A stretch of 64,000 nt of DNA, taken from Dictyobacter formicarum. GTDB taxonomy: Bacteria > Chloroflexota > Ktedonobacteria > Ktedonobacterales > Ktedonobacteraceae. Location of the stretch: assembly GCF_016587435.1 (NCBI RefSeq), contig NZ_BNJJ01000002.1, positions 434,001-498,000 on the forward strand, written 5' to 3'. The position numbers and the translations under genes are program-made. Of this stretch, positions 1 through 8,531 are shown piece by piece; positions within the stretch are counted from its first letter, which is position 1, and every line of letters begins with the position of its first letter. The notes under the pieces are model-generated. The model saw only the letters and a list, made by a program, of their open reading frames with translations. It searched no databases and was not told the DNA's origin.

Positions 1-264
1 GATCAGCCCCGAGGTAGACGTAGAACCGATATACATGCCTGGGCGATGTCGGATGGCAGCAATACCTTCAAGTACCTGGATATCTGCCGATGAATAGGTT
101 GTTGCACTCTTCTTGGTGCGCGTCGCTTGCTTTGCTTCTAATTTATTTGAAATCATTTCTTCAGTATGTTCACCTGTTCTCCTGGTAGCAAAGAGAGAGA
201 GTTGCTCATGCTTGGCATCTGACTCATCTCGCGTAGGAGGGAGTGCATTGGGGGAACGAAACAT
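1..264 (-). CDS. gyrB: DNA gyrase/topoisomerase IV subunit B, N-terminal fragment (runs off left edge)
   Basis: Reading the minus strand from an ATG at 264 gives 88 codons open to the window edge. The last part carries the hallmark start of the GyrB/ParE GHKL ATPase domain: [19 protein letters not shown] followed by [12 protein letters not shown], where QVLEG...RPGMYIG is the ATP-lid/transducer-proximal signature of the family. About 60 polar residues precede it, so this protein has a longer N-terminal tail than E. coli GyrB. An in-frame TAG lies immediately upstream of the ATG, so the start cannot be earlier. A later ATG at 156 is possible. AAGGG and GAGAGG lie just upstream as ribosome sites. 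The subunit pairs with GyrA/ParC and hydrolyses ATP to drive strand passage. GyrB versus ParE cannot be decided from this fragment. Confidence 0.9.
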   Translation of the reverse strand, partial: MFRSPNALPPTRDESDAKHEQLSLFATRRTGEHTEEMISNKLEAKQATRTKKSATTYSSADIQVLEGIAAIRHRPGMYIGSTSTSGLI

Positions 265-306
265 CTACCCTTATACCTCTCTTCAGAATGCTTTAATTGC
301 TTATTC

Positions 307-335
307 AGCATACAGCCTTCATTCCTGAAAGTCAA
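307..335 (-). promoter_or_regulatory. Predicted sigma70-type promoter of the gyrB-like gene
   Basis: On the minus strand TTGACT (335-330) is followed after exactly 17 bases by TATGCT (312-307). Transcription would start near 300, leaving about 35 bases of leader before the ATG at 264. Five of six -35 positions and four of six -10 positions match consensus. Confidence 0.5.
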
Positions 336-974
336 GATGGGATTGGACCAAAAGTTCTAATTCCCATGAAATTTTTGAGCATCCGTTCGCAAATGGTATG
401 TAAGACTCTATTCTTGTCTTCAAAAATGAAAGTGGAAATATTTTCGTGAGCTTATGCTATTTCCGCAACGTATACTTCTATTTAGACGCTTATAGACAGG
501 AAATCTACTCGCTGACTATACTTTCGGTCTATTTACCTCTTCATCATATTCCCAATTGTTTTTCCTGCGCAATCAATTATAAGTACGCTTAATTCTCTTA
601 TACTCTCTCACTGTAAGTAAAGATTTTCAAGTAGGAAGAGTGGCCTGGAAACAAGATTTTATGTATAGGCACAATAAGCTTTCTCGGCCAATGTCTCTCT
701 GTCAGCCGTTCAAAATATGCGCTTCTGCTTCCCTGTGTATCCACCTGGTAGAAACTTAGGGAAGCTCAATCACTGGACGCGGCACTGGAACATTATAAAA
801 CGACTTTGCAAATGATCAATAGTGCTACCCCTTTGGGCTATATGACCGCAATCTATCAGGATAGCCAGTAACTATCACACCACTCTGGCAGACGACACGC
901 ACGCCAATTAAGTGCTATAGTATACATTAGTTCGTTCTTACTACAATATTTCTGGGAGCAAGGGGGTCAACATT
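336..974. other. Non-coding stretch between divergent genes, with a possible gene remnant
   Basis: No convincing gene on either strand. The region is AT-rich. The only protein-like piece is a plus-strand stretch at 752-871, open for about 39 codons to a TAA and reading ...REAQSLDAALEHYKTTLQ..., with a TAG directly upstream and no usable start. It could be the decayed C-terminus of a repeat-type protein or chance. Confidence 0.5.
752..871 (+). pseudogene. Possible C-terminal remnant of a decayed gene
   Basis: Thirty-nine sense codons end in TAA at 869-871. The predicted peptide (KLREAQSLDAALEHYKTTLQ, then about 19 more residues) is helical and amphipathic, resembling the end of a TPR-like protein. 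A stop (TAG, 749-751) precedes it and there is no start or ribosome site. An open run of this length can arise by chance, so this is a weak call. Confidence 0.15.
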
Positions 975-1703
975 ATGAAACCCATTGTTGGTCAATATGA
1001 ATGCGTGCATAGCTCTGGGGTTGGCCTGGATTACTTTACGTCCCGCATCGATCGACTTGTACTACAATCAAATGGCAGCTTTGTGATGACAACACAAAGT
1101 CAGAGTCGTGCGGCTAATGCTGCCCAGTCGTTGCTAAAAGGACAGCAGGTCTCATCAGCGGCACCTGAAACACGTCTGGAAGGCACATATACCCAGCAGG
1201 ATTTGTTGGTATATCTACAGTTTAATAACAGTGGCAGCGAACAGGCTCATCTTACTCCTGATGGCTCTGGCATACAGATTGGTCCCAATTACTTTACGAA
1301 AGTTTCAGACTCTACACTGTTGCCGCCTACCCATAGGCTGCAAAAAGATATGGATGATATTGCTAAAGGATTGAAGATCGCCAGTACGCTGGGCGGTATG
1401 GCCATTAAAGCGGCTAAAACCATTCAGGGAACCATCCAATCAGTGCAGGAGTCTAGTAGTCAGCATCAGGCACCAGCCGGACCATCACAGCCAGCAGGAT
1501 CTCCTCAGGCTGCTCCTGCGCAGCATTATTCACCCTCTGCGCCGGCCGCTACCCCTTACCAACCACCAATTCAACAGCAAGTTGCCAATCCCACGCCTAC
1601 TCCCTCACCAGGCCGGCCCGAGGCAATCTTCTGCGATCAATGTGGGGCACGCTGTCGCCCTGGCAAGCGTTTCTGCAATAGCTGTGGAGCACGCCTGGCA
1701 TAA
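975..1703 (+). CDS. Hypothetical protein with C-terminal double-CxxC zinc ribbon
   Basis: 242 residues in three parts. Residues 1 to about 110 form a soluble domain of unknown family starting MKPIVGQYECVHSSGVGLDY. Residues about 140-205 are low complexity and rich in Gln, Pro, Ala and Ser. The last 25 residues are a zinc ribbon with two CxxC pairs (CDQCGARCRPGKRFCNSCG), the ribbon type this lineage attaches to many signalling and membrane proteins. No signal peptide or membrane helix is seen. An AAGGGGG ribosome site lies 9 bases before the ATG. The N-terminal part (GTYTQQDLLVYLQFNNSGSEQ) looks like a small beta-domain, but I do not recognise it. The ribbon should bind zinc and mediate protein or nucleic acid contacts. 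Function unknown. Confidence 0.8.
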   Translation: MKPIVGQYECVHSSGVGLDYFTSRIDRLVLQSNGSFVMTTQSQSRAANAAQSLLKGQQVSSAAPETRLEGTYTQQDLLVYLQFNNSGSEQAHLTPDGSGIQIGPNYFTKVSDSTLLPPTHRLQKDMDDIAKGLKIASTLGGMAIKAAKTIQGTIQSVQESSSQHQAPAGPSQPAGSPQAAPAQHYSPSAPAATPYQPPIQQQVANPTPTPSPGRPEAIFCDQCGARCRPGKRFCNSCGARLA

Positions 1704-1726
1704 CAAAACGGCTTGATCTGCCTATC

Positions 1727-2011
1727 TTATCTGGCATGCTCTTTCGCCAGATATTCATAGGCGGCAATAATGCGCTGCATTTCTTTGGGATCGCCACCAC
1801 AGTCAGGGTGATGGCGCTTGGCCAGTTTGCGATAGCGTCGCTTAATCTGTTCCGGGGTTGCATTGGCGGGTAATCCCAGAACAGCCAGGGCTTGTTGCCG
1901 CAGCAAGATTGGACGCGCAGGATTTGCACCGCTCTGCCAGAAAGCACGAACCCCTATTCGTACCGCATCCCATAATAAAAAGACAAATGATTTAGGTGGT
2001 TTTGAGCTCAT
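1727..2011 (-). CDS. Short J-domain (DnaJ-like) protein
   Basis: 94 residues. Residues about 38-90 form a J-domain: ALAVLGLPANATPEQIKRRY, then RKLAKRHHPDCGGD with the invariant HPD loop that stimulates the ATPase of DnaK/Hsp70. There is no G/F region, zinc finger or C-terminal substrate domain, so this is a type III minimal J-protein that probably directs DnaK to a particular client rather than acting as general DnaJ. The N-terminal 35 residues (FVFLLWDAVRIGVRAFWQSG) are hydrophobic and amphipathic and could be a membrane anchor. It converges on the zinc-ribbon gene, whose stop lies 23 bases away. Ribosome site is weak (AAGAAGAAA). Confidence 0.85.
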   Translation of the reverse strand: MSSKPPKSFVFLLWDAVRIGVRAFWQSGANPARPILLRQQALAVLGLPANATPEQIKRRYRKLAKRHHPDCGGDPKEMQRIIAAYEYLAKEHAR

Positions 2012-2284
2012 TTTCTTCTTTTCTATTCATTGGGCAGATACAACTGATACATATGCCTATACTATACGCTATTCTCCAGCACAATGAAACGCCTGTCCAG
2101 GATCGACCGTAAAATACATAGCAGGAATAGAAGTTCTATAGTATCGGATTTGAGTAAACACCTGACTAACTGGCTGGCCTGGCATTGAATGCTATATAAC
2201 TGGCTATTTCTGTAGCTGAAATACCGTTAATGCAATGCATTATTCCAGATAATCTTTTAACCAGCTGTAAGTGAGGTGTTTTTC

Positions 2285-3529
2285 ATGGCAAGTGAGAATT
2301 CTACAAAAGATAATTCACGCAAATCAAAAACAACAAATGTGATATCCACGGCCCAAAAAGAAAGTAGGCCATTGCAACAATTTTTCCGTAAGTTCAGTTA
2401 CGATTGGGCAATGACTTTTTCGGGTGCGCTCGCATATAGTTTATTAACCGCTATGCTGCCAATTGCCATCGCCCTGGTGGCTATTTTAGGCTTCATCTTT
2501 ACCGCTATTCCGGGCACGCAATATAGTGCAAACATACTTGATGCGCTCAAAGGTATCCCTGGCCTGGGTTCTGCACAGCAGGACCTGCTTCGAAGCGCTA
2601 CAAATAGCCTGGCCAAGTCGGCTGGCTTTCTGGCTATTATTGCGGTTCTGCTGGCTCTATTTGGCGGCTCACGCCTCTTTGTGGCCATGGAGGGGTGTAT
2701 GAGCATCGTTTATCGCGTGCGCCCTCGACCTTTCTTAAAGCAAAACGCGATCGCAATCGGCATGATGTTGATCTTTACTATACTTATCCCCATTATGGTC
2801 TTTGCCGCAACGCTCCCTTTAACTTTACTCAATCTGGTCAACAATAATCCTTCATTGAAGGCCATTCCATTTCTATCAACCCTCGCTGAGAACGCTATAA
2901 CGGCTCAGATTGGTGGCTACATTGGTGGCTTAATCGCAGCGTTCCTGCTGTTTGAAGCTATCTATGTAATTGTGCCCAATCAGCGTATCAGTATTCGCAA
3001 TAGCTGGCAGGGCGCCCTTGCAGCGGGCGTTTTACTGGAAATCTTTATTGCGCTTTTCCCTGTCTATACAGCTCGCGCCATGGGAAACTATCAGGGACAA
3101 ATTGGCTTTGCTGTCGTGCTGCTGGCGTTCTTCTACTACTTCGCGGTTATCCTGATGCTGGGTGCCGAGGTCAATGCCTTCTTCTTCGAGAAGATTCGTC
3201 CCTTACCCAATAATCTGGCCACTTTTGTGTGCACAATGGCTGGCAAACTTAATCAAGATCGTCCAGATGCAGAGTCGCCTACTCATGTCGATACGGAACC
3301 AACTGAACGCGCAGACTCTATACACATTGCGAGAGTACGTCAGGAGGAGGAGCAAAATCAGCGGCATAATATGCAACGCCAGCAAGAAATTGCTCACCAA
3401 CATATGAAGATGACGGAACATAAAGATAAAAATAAACAACCAGGTAAGGGTTCAACTACACTGGCCGTGGTCGCGGGATCATTGCTTGCTATGGTAATTG
3501 AAATGCTCCGTATTCGCAATGGCAAATAG
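2285..3529 (+). CDS. YihY/BrkB family inner membrane protein
   Basis: About 414 residues. A polar N-terminal tail is followed by the YihY/BrkB core: about six membrane helices between residues 42 and 305, with the family patterns FFRKFSYDWAMTFSGALAYS near the start and GxxxGGLIAAFLLFEAIYVIVPN later, then a highly charged tail (about 315-385) and a final hydrophobic segment close to the C-terminus. Members were once annotated as ribonuclease BN in error; their transport or envelope role is not settled. The ATG at 2285 was chosen because GAGGTG (2273-2278) sits six bases upstream; the GTG at 2276 overlaps that site. The extra C-terminal hydrophobic segment is longer than in E. coli YihY. Confidence 0.85.
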   Translation: MASENSTKDNSRKSKTTNVISTAQKESRPLQQFFRKFSYDWAMTFSGALAYSLLTAMLPIAIALVAILGFIFTAIPGTQYSANILDALKGIPGLGSAQQDLLRSATNSLAKSAGFLAIIAVLLALFGGSRLFVAMEGCMSIVYRVRPRPFLKQNAIAIGMMLIFTILIPIMVFAATLPLTLLNLVNNNPSLKAIPFLSTLAENAITAQIGGYIGGLIAAFLLFEAIYVIVPNQRISIRNSWQGALAAGVLLEIFIALFPVYTARAMGNYQGQIGFAVVLLAFFYYFAVILMLGAEVNAFFFEKIRPLPNNLATFVCTMAGKLNQDRPDAESPTHVDTEPTERADSIHIARVRQEEEQNQRHNMQRQQEIAHQHMKMTEHKDKNKQPGKGSTTLAVVAGSLLAMVIEMLRIRNGK

Positions 3530-3847
3530 CTATTGCGCTACTTCTTCTGCCAGACCGGGTCGACCCAGCCCATAAGCTAAAAGCGCGGCCCCCTGTGCCG
3601 CCTCAAAACCTGCTAGCTCGGCCTCGGTCTGGGGATAGTGAAAAAAGCGATAGCGATCAGCAAAGTAGCACTCATCCAAAGGTATGGCCCTGGCGCTTAT
3701 ACCCTTTACTCCTGTCACAACCTCAGGCAGCGTGAAATCCCATTGACCGCATTGACGCATTTCTTGACGCGAAGTAGATGAATCTGCTACACTTTGACTC
3801 AACAAGACAAAGCCTCGTACAGACATGATTTGCAAGGTTGCTGGCAA
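3530..3847 (-). CDS. Hypothetical protein, 105 residues
   Basis: Not recognised. It is a small soluble protein with conserved-looking segments WDFTLPEVVTGVKG and LDECYFADRYRFFHYPQTEA, which suggest a compact alpha/beta fold. No signal, membrane helix or metal motif. The start is TTG at 3847 with AGGGA six bases upstream; an ATG seven codons later (3826) lacks a ribosome site. Its stop abuts the stop of the YihY gene with no bases between, so the two genes are exactly convergent and must share any terminator or read into each other. It diverges from the histidine kinase gene with 60 bases between starts. Confidence 0.55.
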   Translation of the reverse strand: MPATLQIMSVRGFVLLSQSVADSSTSRQEMRQCGQWDFTLPEVVTGVKGISARAIPLDECYFADRYRFFHYPQTEAELAGFEAAQGAALLAYGLGRPGLAEEVAQ

Positions 3848-3907
3848 TAAATTTCCCTGTACCTATGCTTATATAGCATTTCTTTTCTTAATAAGAGGTC
3901 AACATAT

Positions 3908-6826
3908 ATGCAAAGTAAACGTTCCTTATCCACTGACAGTCAGGAGCAGAACCGCCTACGCAAAGCTTTGCGCGAAAGTGAACTGTTACGAGAGTTAGCA
4001 GAATTACTGGCCTCTTCTTTGGACCCCACGCGTATTCTACAGGTGCTTGTAAGGCGCGCTACCGAGGTTTGCGATGTCTCCCGCTGCACAGTCTGGCTCC
4101 TCGATGAGTCCCATACCAGATTCCTCCCTTCCGCTTATCATATGTCAACCCAGAACATTAAAAGCAAAGTATTGCAGGCCGCTGACCGCGTGTGGCGTCA
4201 TAGCTCAATCGCTTTTGATAACTCTGTTATTCAGCAATTGTTGCATGAAAACGGTTTGCTCTCACTCCATGATCTCTCCACTGAGATAACGCTCTTGCCG
4301 CTGGCAGAAAAATTCTTTGTGCGCTCAGTACTATTGGTGGCTCTTATCAGAGAAGATCGGCCCGTTGGCATGATGTCTCTTGACAATCCAGGGCAATGTA
4401 CAGAATTCAGCAATGATCAGCTACAGATGGCGCGCGCGATTGGTCAACAAGCCGCGGTGGCAATCGATAATGCGCGACTTTATCAGGAAGCCCAAATAGA
4501 GCGTAAGCGTGCGGAACGATTGATTGAAAGAGCACAATCTATTTATCAAGTAGCCATGGCGGTCAACTCTGGTGACGATCTTTCAGATGTGCTTGAAATT
4601 GCCGTCCAGCATCTAACACGAGGACTCCACACGGACCAGGCTGCCATCGCTTTACTAGAACAGGATCGGCTCGTACTTGCGAATCGATCCAGCCTTGCGC
4701 TCGTGTCTAGTGCACCTCCCTCATTACTCACAACCTTTGAGAACTGCTGTGCAACGATCAAGCAACAAACCCCTCTATTTATGTACCATGAACAGCTGAC
4801 GCAGGAGGAACAGTCCTGGTTTAATCATCTGAGCATGACCAACATTTTGATTATTCCGTTGCTAGTCGGAGGTACTCATCACCAGATAGCCCATCAGCCG
4901 GAATGTGTTTCCAGCCATGAAAAACATTGTGTTGGTTTTGCTTTCGTCAATTATCGTCAAACATCAAAACCACCTTCCTCAGGATATATTGCCTTTGCGC
5001 AAGATATTGCCGCGCATTGCGCACTTGCTATTGAGAAAGCACGCCATTTAGCCGAGTCACAACGAGTAGAAGCTCTTGCCAATGAACGGGCAAATACCCT
5101 GAATGCGGTGTTTAATGCCATGACCGAAGGGTTGATCGTGTGTGATGCGGATGGCAAGGTCATGCTCAGCAATGAAAATGCCTCGCGCTTCCTGGGACTC
5201 ACAGGCAAAACGAAAAAACAACTCGCGACCTATCTGCAACATCATCCCGTATACACATTAACAGGTCAACAAATTGCCCCTGAGCACTTTCCGCTTACCA
5301 GGGCATTGCATGGCGAACGTGTCCGGGGCGAACGTTACCTGGATACGTCCCACGATGGGGCCGAGCATGCCATTGAAGTCAATATTGAACCGTTGCTCGA
5401 TAATGATCAGAAAAAAATTGGTATCGTTAGTGCCTTTCGCGATATTACCGAACAGGTCAGGGTTGAGCGCCGCATCAGACGCGCCCTCGACACGATGCTG
5501 CACGCAGCCGAAGCAGTTTCTGGTATTACCAATATCAAAGAAATTCTCTATCGCGTACTCGCTATGACGTTGACTGCGCTCAACTGTGAGCGTGGAGTGG
5601 TTCAAATCTATCAGGATGAGCAACAAGAGTTTGTCCCTCTTCTCTCAATTGGCTTTACAGAAGATGAAGTGCAGTCCTGGTTAAGTGAACAGGCAGGCTG
5701 GTTCTCACCAGGCGCTAATCAATATAACGGTTTTCAAGAACAACTGAAGGATGGTCATGCCACCCTCTTCAGTGAAGAGCATGTCATATCAACGCTGGGA
5801 AATTCTGAGATCATCAATCAGACGCTGGTGTTGGCTACTCCTATCACGCACAACAAACACCTATTAGGAGTGATGCTGCTTGATCGCTCAACATACTATA
5901 AGAAAACAACAACTCACTTTCCTGGTGCAACCCGACCTCTAGCAGCACCAGGGTTTAACGCCTGGGATATGGCTGTGGTCGAAGGCATTGCTCAGTTTGC
6001 AGGCCTGGCTATTGAGCAGACCCGCTGGCAACAAGAGGCTGAAATTGCTCGTACCAATGAAGCAACCATGCGCGAATCCAACGCGCTTAAAGATGAGTTT
6101 TTAGCTATCACTGCACATGAGTTCCGCACCCCATTGACTATTATTCTGGCTCATAGTCAGATGATGTCGCGCTTGCTCGGTAAAGCCGTTGAAGTCGTTC
6201 CCGAATTGAAAGAGCGCCTCAATGAAAGTATTTCGTACATCGAGGAGCAAACACGCCAGTTGACTAATATTGTCAATACATTTTTAGAAGTAACGCGGCT
6301 CAATCGTGGGCAGATCGAGCTCAATTCAGAAGAGCTCAATCTGGCAGATCTGATTAAGGAAACGGTACACAATCAAAGCACGACTTCTGCTATTCATCAC
6401 ATTAGCTTGAGCATAGGAAAAGCGCACAAACCATATATGATCCAGGGAGATCGCGCACGATTACAGCAAATTTTTGTTAATCTGCTCCAAAATGCCATCA
6501 AATATAGCCCCGATGGCGGCCCAATTACCATCACCATGGCCCAACGCCAGCTCAATAATGAAGCTCCACATATCGAGATAACGATTGCAGATAAAGGCAT
6601 TGGCGTTCCGTTGCAAGCACAACAACATCTTTTTGAACGATTTTATCGCGCTCCAAATATTGGCAACAGTCAGACCCGTGGTGTTGGGCTCGGCCTCTAT
6701 GTGGTAGCAGAGTTTCTACATCTACATGACGGGACCATCGAGGTAGAGAGTAGTGGTATCGCGGGCGAAGGTAGCTGTTTCACAGTCAGATTGCCGCTTT
6801 TCGAAAAAAATAGCCAGTCAATATAA
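3908..6826 (+). CDS. Multi-sensor histidine kinase (GAF-GAF-PAS-GAF-HisKA-HATPase)
   Basis: 972 residues with no membrane helix, so a cytoplasmic sensor. Domains by eye: GAF 30-190, a coiled linker, GAF 210-385, PAS 400-520 (FNAMTEGLIVCDADGKVMLS), GAF 535-715, HisKA dimerisation with phospho-acceptor His737 in AITAHEFRTPL, then the HATPase with N-box NLLQNAIKYSPDGG, G1 DKGIGVP and G2 GVGLGLYV. All ATP-binding boxes are intact, so it should be active. No response regulator gene lies beside it, so its partner must be elsewhere (orphan kinase). There is no receiver domain on the protein. GAF domains usually bind small ligands, tetrapyrroles or cyclic nucleotides; I see no diagnostic chromophore cysteine. 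AGAGGTC lies just upstream of the ATG. Confidence 0.93.
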   Translation: MQSKRSLSTDSQEQNRLRKALRESELLRELAELLASSLDPTRILQVLVRRATEVCDVSRCTVWLLDESHTRFLPSAYHMSTQNIKSKVLQAADRVWRHSSIAFDNSVIQQLLHENGLLSLHDLSTEITLLPLAEKFFVRSVLLVALIREDRPVGMMSLDNPGQCTEFSNDQLQMARAIGQQAAVAIDNARLYQEAQIERKRAERLIERAQSIYQVAMAVNSGDDLSDVLEIAVQHLTRGLHTDQAAIALLEQDRLVLANRSSLALVSSAPPSLLTTFENCCATIKQQTPLFMYHEQLTQEEQSWFNHLSMTNILIIPLLVGGTHHQIAHQPECVSSHEKHCVGFAFVNYRQTSKPPSSGYIAFAQDIAAHCALAIEKARHLAESQRVEALANERANTLNAVFNAMTEGLIVCDADGKVMLSNENASRFLGLTGKTKKQLATYLQHHPVYTLTGQQIAPEHFPLTRALHGERVRGERYLDTSHDGAEHAIEVNIEPLLDNDQKKIGIVSAFRDITEQVRVERRIRRALDTMLHAAEAVSGITNIKEILYRVLAMTLTALNCERGVVQIYQDEQQEFVPLLSIGFTEDEVQSWLSEQAGWFSPGANQYNGFQEQLKDGHATLFSEEHVISTLGNSEIINQTLVLATPITHNKHLLGVMLLDRSTYYKKTTTHFPGATRPLAAPGFNAWDMAVVEGIAQFAGLAIEQTRWQQEAEIARTNEATMRESNALKDEFLAITAHEFRTPLTIILAHSQMMSRLLGKAVEVVPELKERLNESISYIEEQTRQLTNIVNTFLEVTRLNRGQIELNSEELNLADLIKETVHNQSTTSAIHHISLSIGKAHKPYMIQGDRARLQQIFVNLLQNAIKYSPDGGPITITMAQRQLNNEAPHIEITIADKGIGVPLQAQQHLFERFYRAPNIGNSQTRGVGLGLYVVAEFLHLHDGTIEVESSGIAGEGSCFTVRLPLFEKNSQSI

Positions 6827-6862
6827 ATATACATCCAACAAAGTAGACATTAATGTCGCAAT

Positions 6863-8329
6863 CTATACCACGTTTTTTGTGCTTGAGGAGCCAGAGAGCA
6901 CCGCTGGAACGTCTTCCACGGCCGCTGGTTCTGCGATGGGGGCGATCTTTATCTTTTGTGGCGTGCGCTCAATGAGTTTACATAATTTCTCTCCCAGACG
7001 CATACCTGGTAGCTCCACCCAGCGATAAAGTGTAAACGCCAGCGGGATCGTTGTCACATCCACCCACAGGACATAGACAGTATATTGTGCAGTGACATTC
7101 CAGCCCATGTTCTGAAATTTTGGTAAGAGCATGTAAAAAAAATAGATTACAAATGGATCATGCCACATATACAAACTGAAAGAAATAAAACCAATCCAGC
7201 GCAACGGTGCCCACTCCAATGGTCGCTGGAGCCAACGCGAACCATGGAGGACGGCAAATAAAATAAAACCGTAGGCGAATGAAAAACCATCTTGCATAAC
7301 AATATCTCGATAACTTTCCATAAAATTTTGATAGGGATCAAGAAAGTGAAAGGAAAGATGAATCATGTAAATGACGTAGTAGTGCCAGATATTGACTGCA
7401 AACAGCAAGACCAGACCTGCTCCAAGTATCAATGGGCAGAAACGCGATATACGGCCCTTTAAATTGGCGGCGTTGGGCGCAGAATGTAGGTATATATACA
7501 ACATACACACGGACATACCAATCGCAAAAGATTCAAAAAATTTGCCAACCGTACCAAAAATATAGGGTCTGAGCATCTGAGCGAATTCATGTGGAATAAT
7601 GGTATCTAGCTGATGGGTATCAGCCAGCTTGAACCCCCAGTAGCGCGTAATAAAACCCCACATCCACAAGAGAGCTAAACAAAAGCTTAACTTACACATG
7701 CGCAGGCGAAGAGACCCTCCGCGTACCAGGCGTCCTATCAACCAGGCAATTAATGGCAAGACCAGATAAAATTGAACCTCGATCGCCAACGTCCAAAAAG
7801 GCGCATTCAACTGTTGATAGGTAGCAGGAAAGTCCATACGAAAAGTCAGAAAAAGGAAAAGCTTATCCCAATTAGCAGCCCGTAAATATTCAGGGCTGAG
7901 GTAAAGAAGCATCAAGAAGAGGGCGACATAATAGCCTGGGAAAATACGAAATATGCGACGTATATAAAAACGTTGCCATGAGGGCCAATCGCTATCAAAT
8001 AACATTGCTTTTGCATAAGGTAAAAAAAGGAGAAATCCTGATAGCAGAAAAAATAGGAGTACGCCCGTCTCACCAATTAAAGCCAGAGAACTTATCATAG
8101 CCCCAAAATTATCTAAAAAAGGGGACCAGACATGAGCAATATAGGCCCGTAGATTCAAATGAAAGCTGACCACACCCAGACATGTTAGAGCACGTATACC
8201 ATCTAATGCATAAATAGTTTTCTTCTGTTTGCTGTCCTCAAGCGAACAGGTTACAGATTGACTCCACATTTGTATGCTACTAACAAGACTGTTGGTCACC
8301 TCCGGCAACGACGTATCCCTCCTCCACAT
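6863..8329 (-). CDS. Acyltransferase 3 family membrane protein (OafA/YrhL type)
   Basis: About 488 residues. An N-terminal cytoplasmic stretch leads into ALDGIRALTCLGVVSFHLNL, the classical acyltransferase-3 opening with the catalytic His in the first helix, then about ten membrane helices with the usual later motifs (RFYIRRIFRIFPGYYVALF and FWTLAIEVQFYLVLP, whose Trp/Glu are conserved in the family). Members transfer acetyl or longer acyl groups onto surface glycans, lipids or antibiotics; substrate cannot be told here. There is no fused SGNH domain. Start choice is uncertain: ATG 8329 has AAAGGA 11 bases upstream, while TTG 8356 would add nine residues. It converges on the histidine kinase gene with about 36 bases between stops. 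The final 40 residues are charged and cytoplasmic. Confidence 0.88.
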   Translation of the reverse strand: MWRRDTSLPEVTNSLVSSIQMWSQSVTCSLEDSKQKKTIYALDGIRALTCLGVVSFHLNLRAYIAHVWSPFLDNFGAMISSLALIGETGVLLFFLLSGFLLFLPYAKAMLFDSDWPSWQRFYIRRIFRIFPGYYVALFLMLLYLSPEYLRAANWDKLFLFLTFRMDFPATYQQLNAPFWTLAIEVQFYLVLPLIAWLIGRLVRGGSLRLRMCKLSFCLALLWMWGFITRYWGFKLADTHQLDTIIPHEFAQMLRPYIFGTVGKFFESFAIGMSVCMLYIYLHSAPNAANLKGRISRFCPLILGAGLVLLFAVNIWHYYVIYMIHLSFHFLDPYQNFMESYRDIVMQDGFSFAYGFILFAVLHGSRWLQRPLEWAPLRWIGFISFSLYMWHDPFVIYFFYMLLPKFQNMGWNVTAQYTVYVLWVDVTTIPLAFTLYRWVELPGMRLGEKLCKLIERTPQKIKIAPIAEPAAVEDVPAVLSGSSSTKNVV

Positions 8330-8452
8330 CTCAGCGCCATCCTTTTGTGTGGTCAATGATCTTTCGCAGCAATTTTCCGCTTTATTTTTATTTTAAAATA
8401 CACGAGAAACTTTATTTTGCCCTAAAGAATATTTGAGAGGCCGACAAAATAC

Positions 8453-8486
8453 AGTAAAAATAGGGGTTAGTGCTGCGACTAACCCC
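8453..8486 (-). terminator. Intrinsic terminator of the 408-residue hypothetical gene
   Basis: Perfect 8-bp stem, GGGGTTAG (8463-8470) and CTAACCCC (8479-8486), with an 8-base loop. On the minus strand it is followed by TATTTTTA, directly downstream of the stop at 8532. Confidence 0.75.
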
Positions 8487-8531
8487 ACCCATGCCACTAT
8501 TTACTACATATCATCCAGGTGAACAACTTAC

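Noticed and set aside
113..328. 71-codon plus-strand frame
   Set aside because: Antisense to the GyrB-like N-terminus, no ribosome site.
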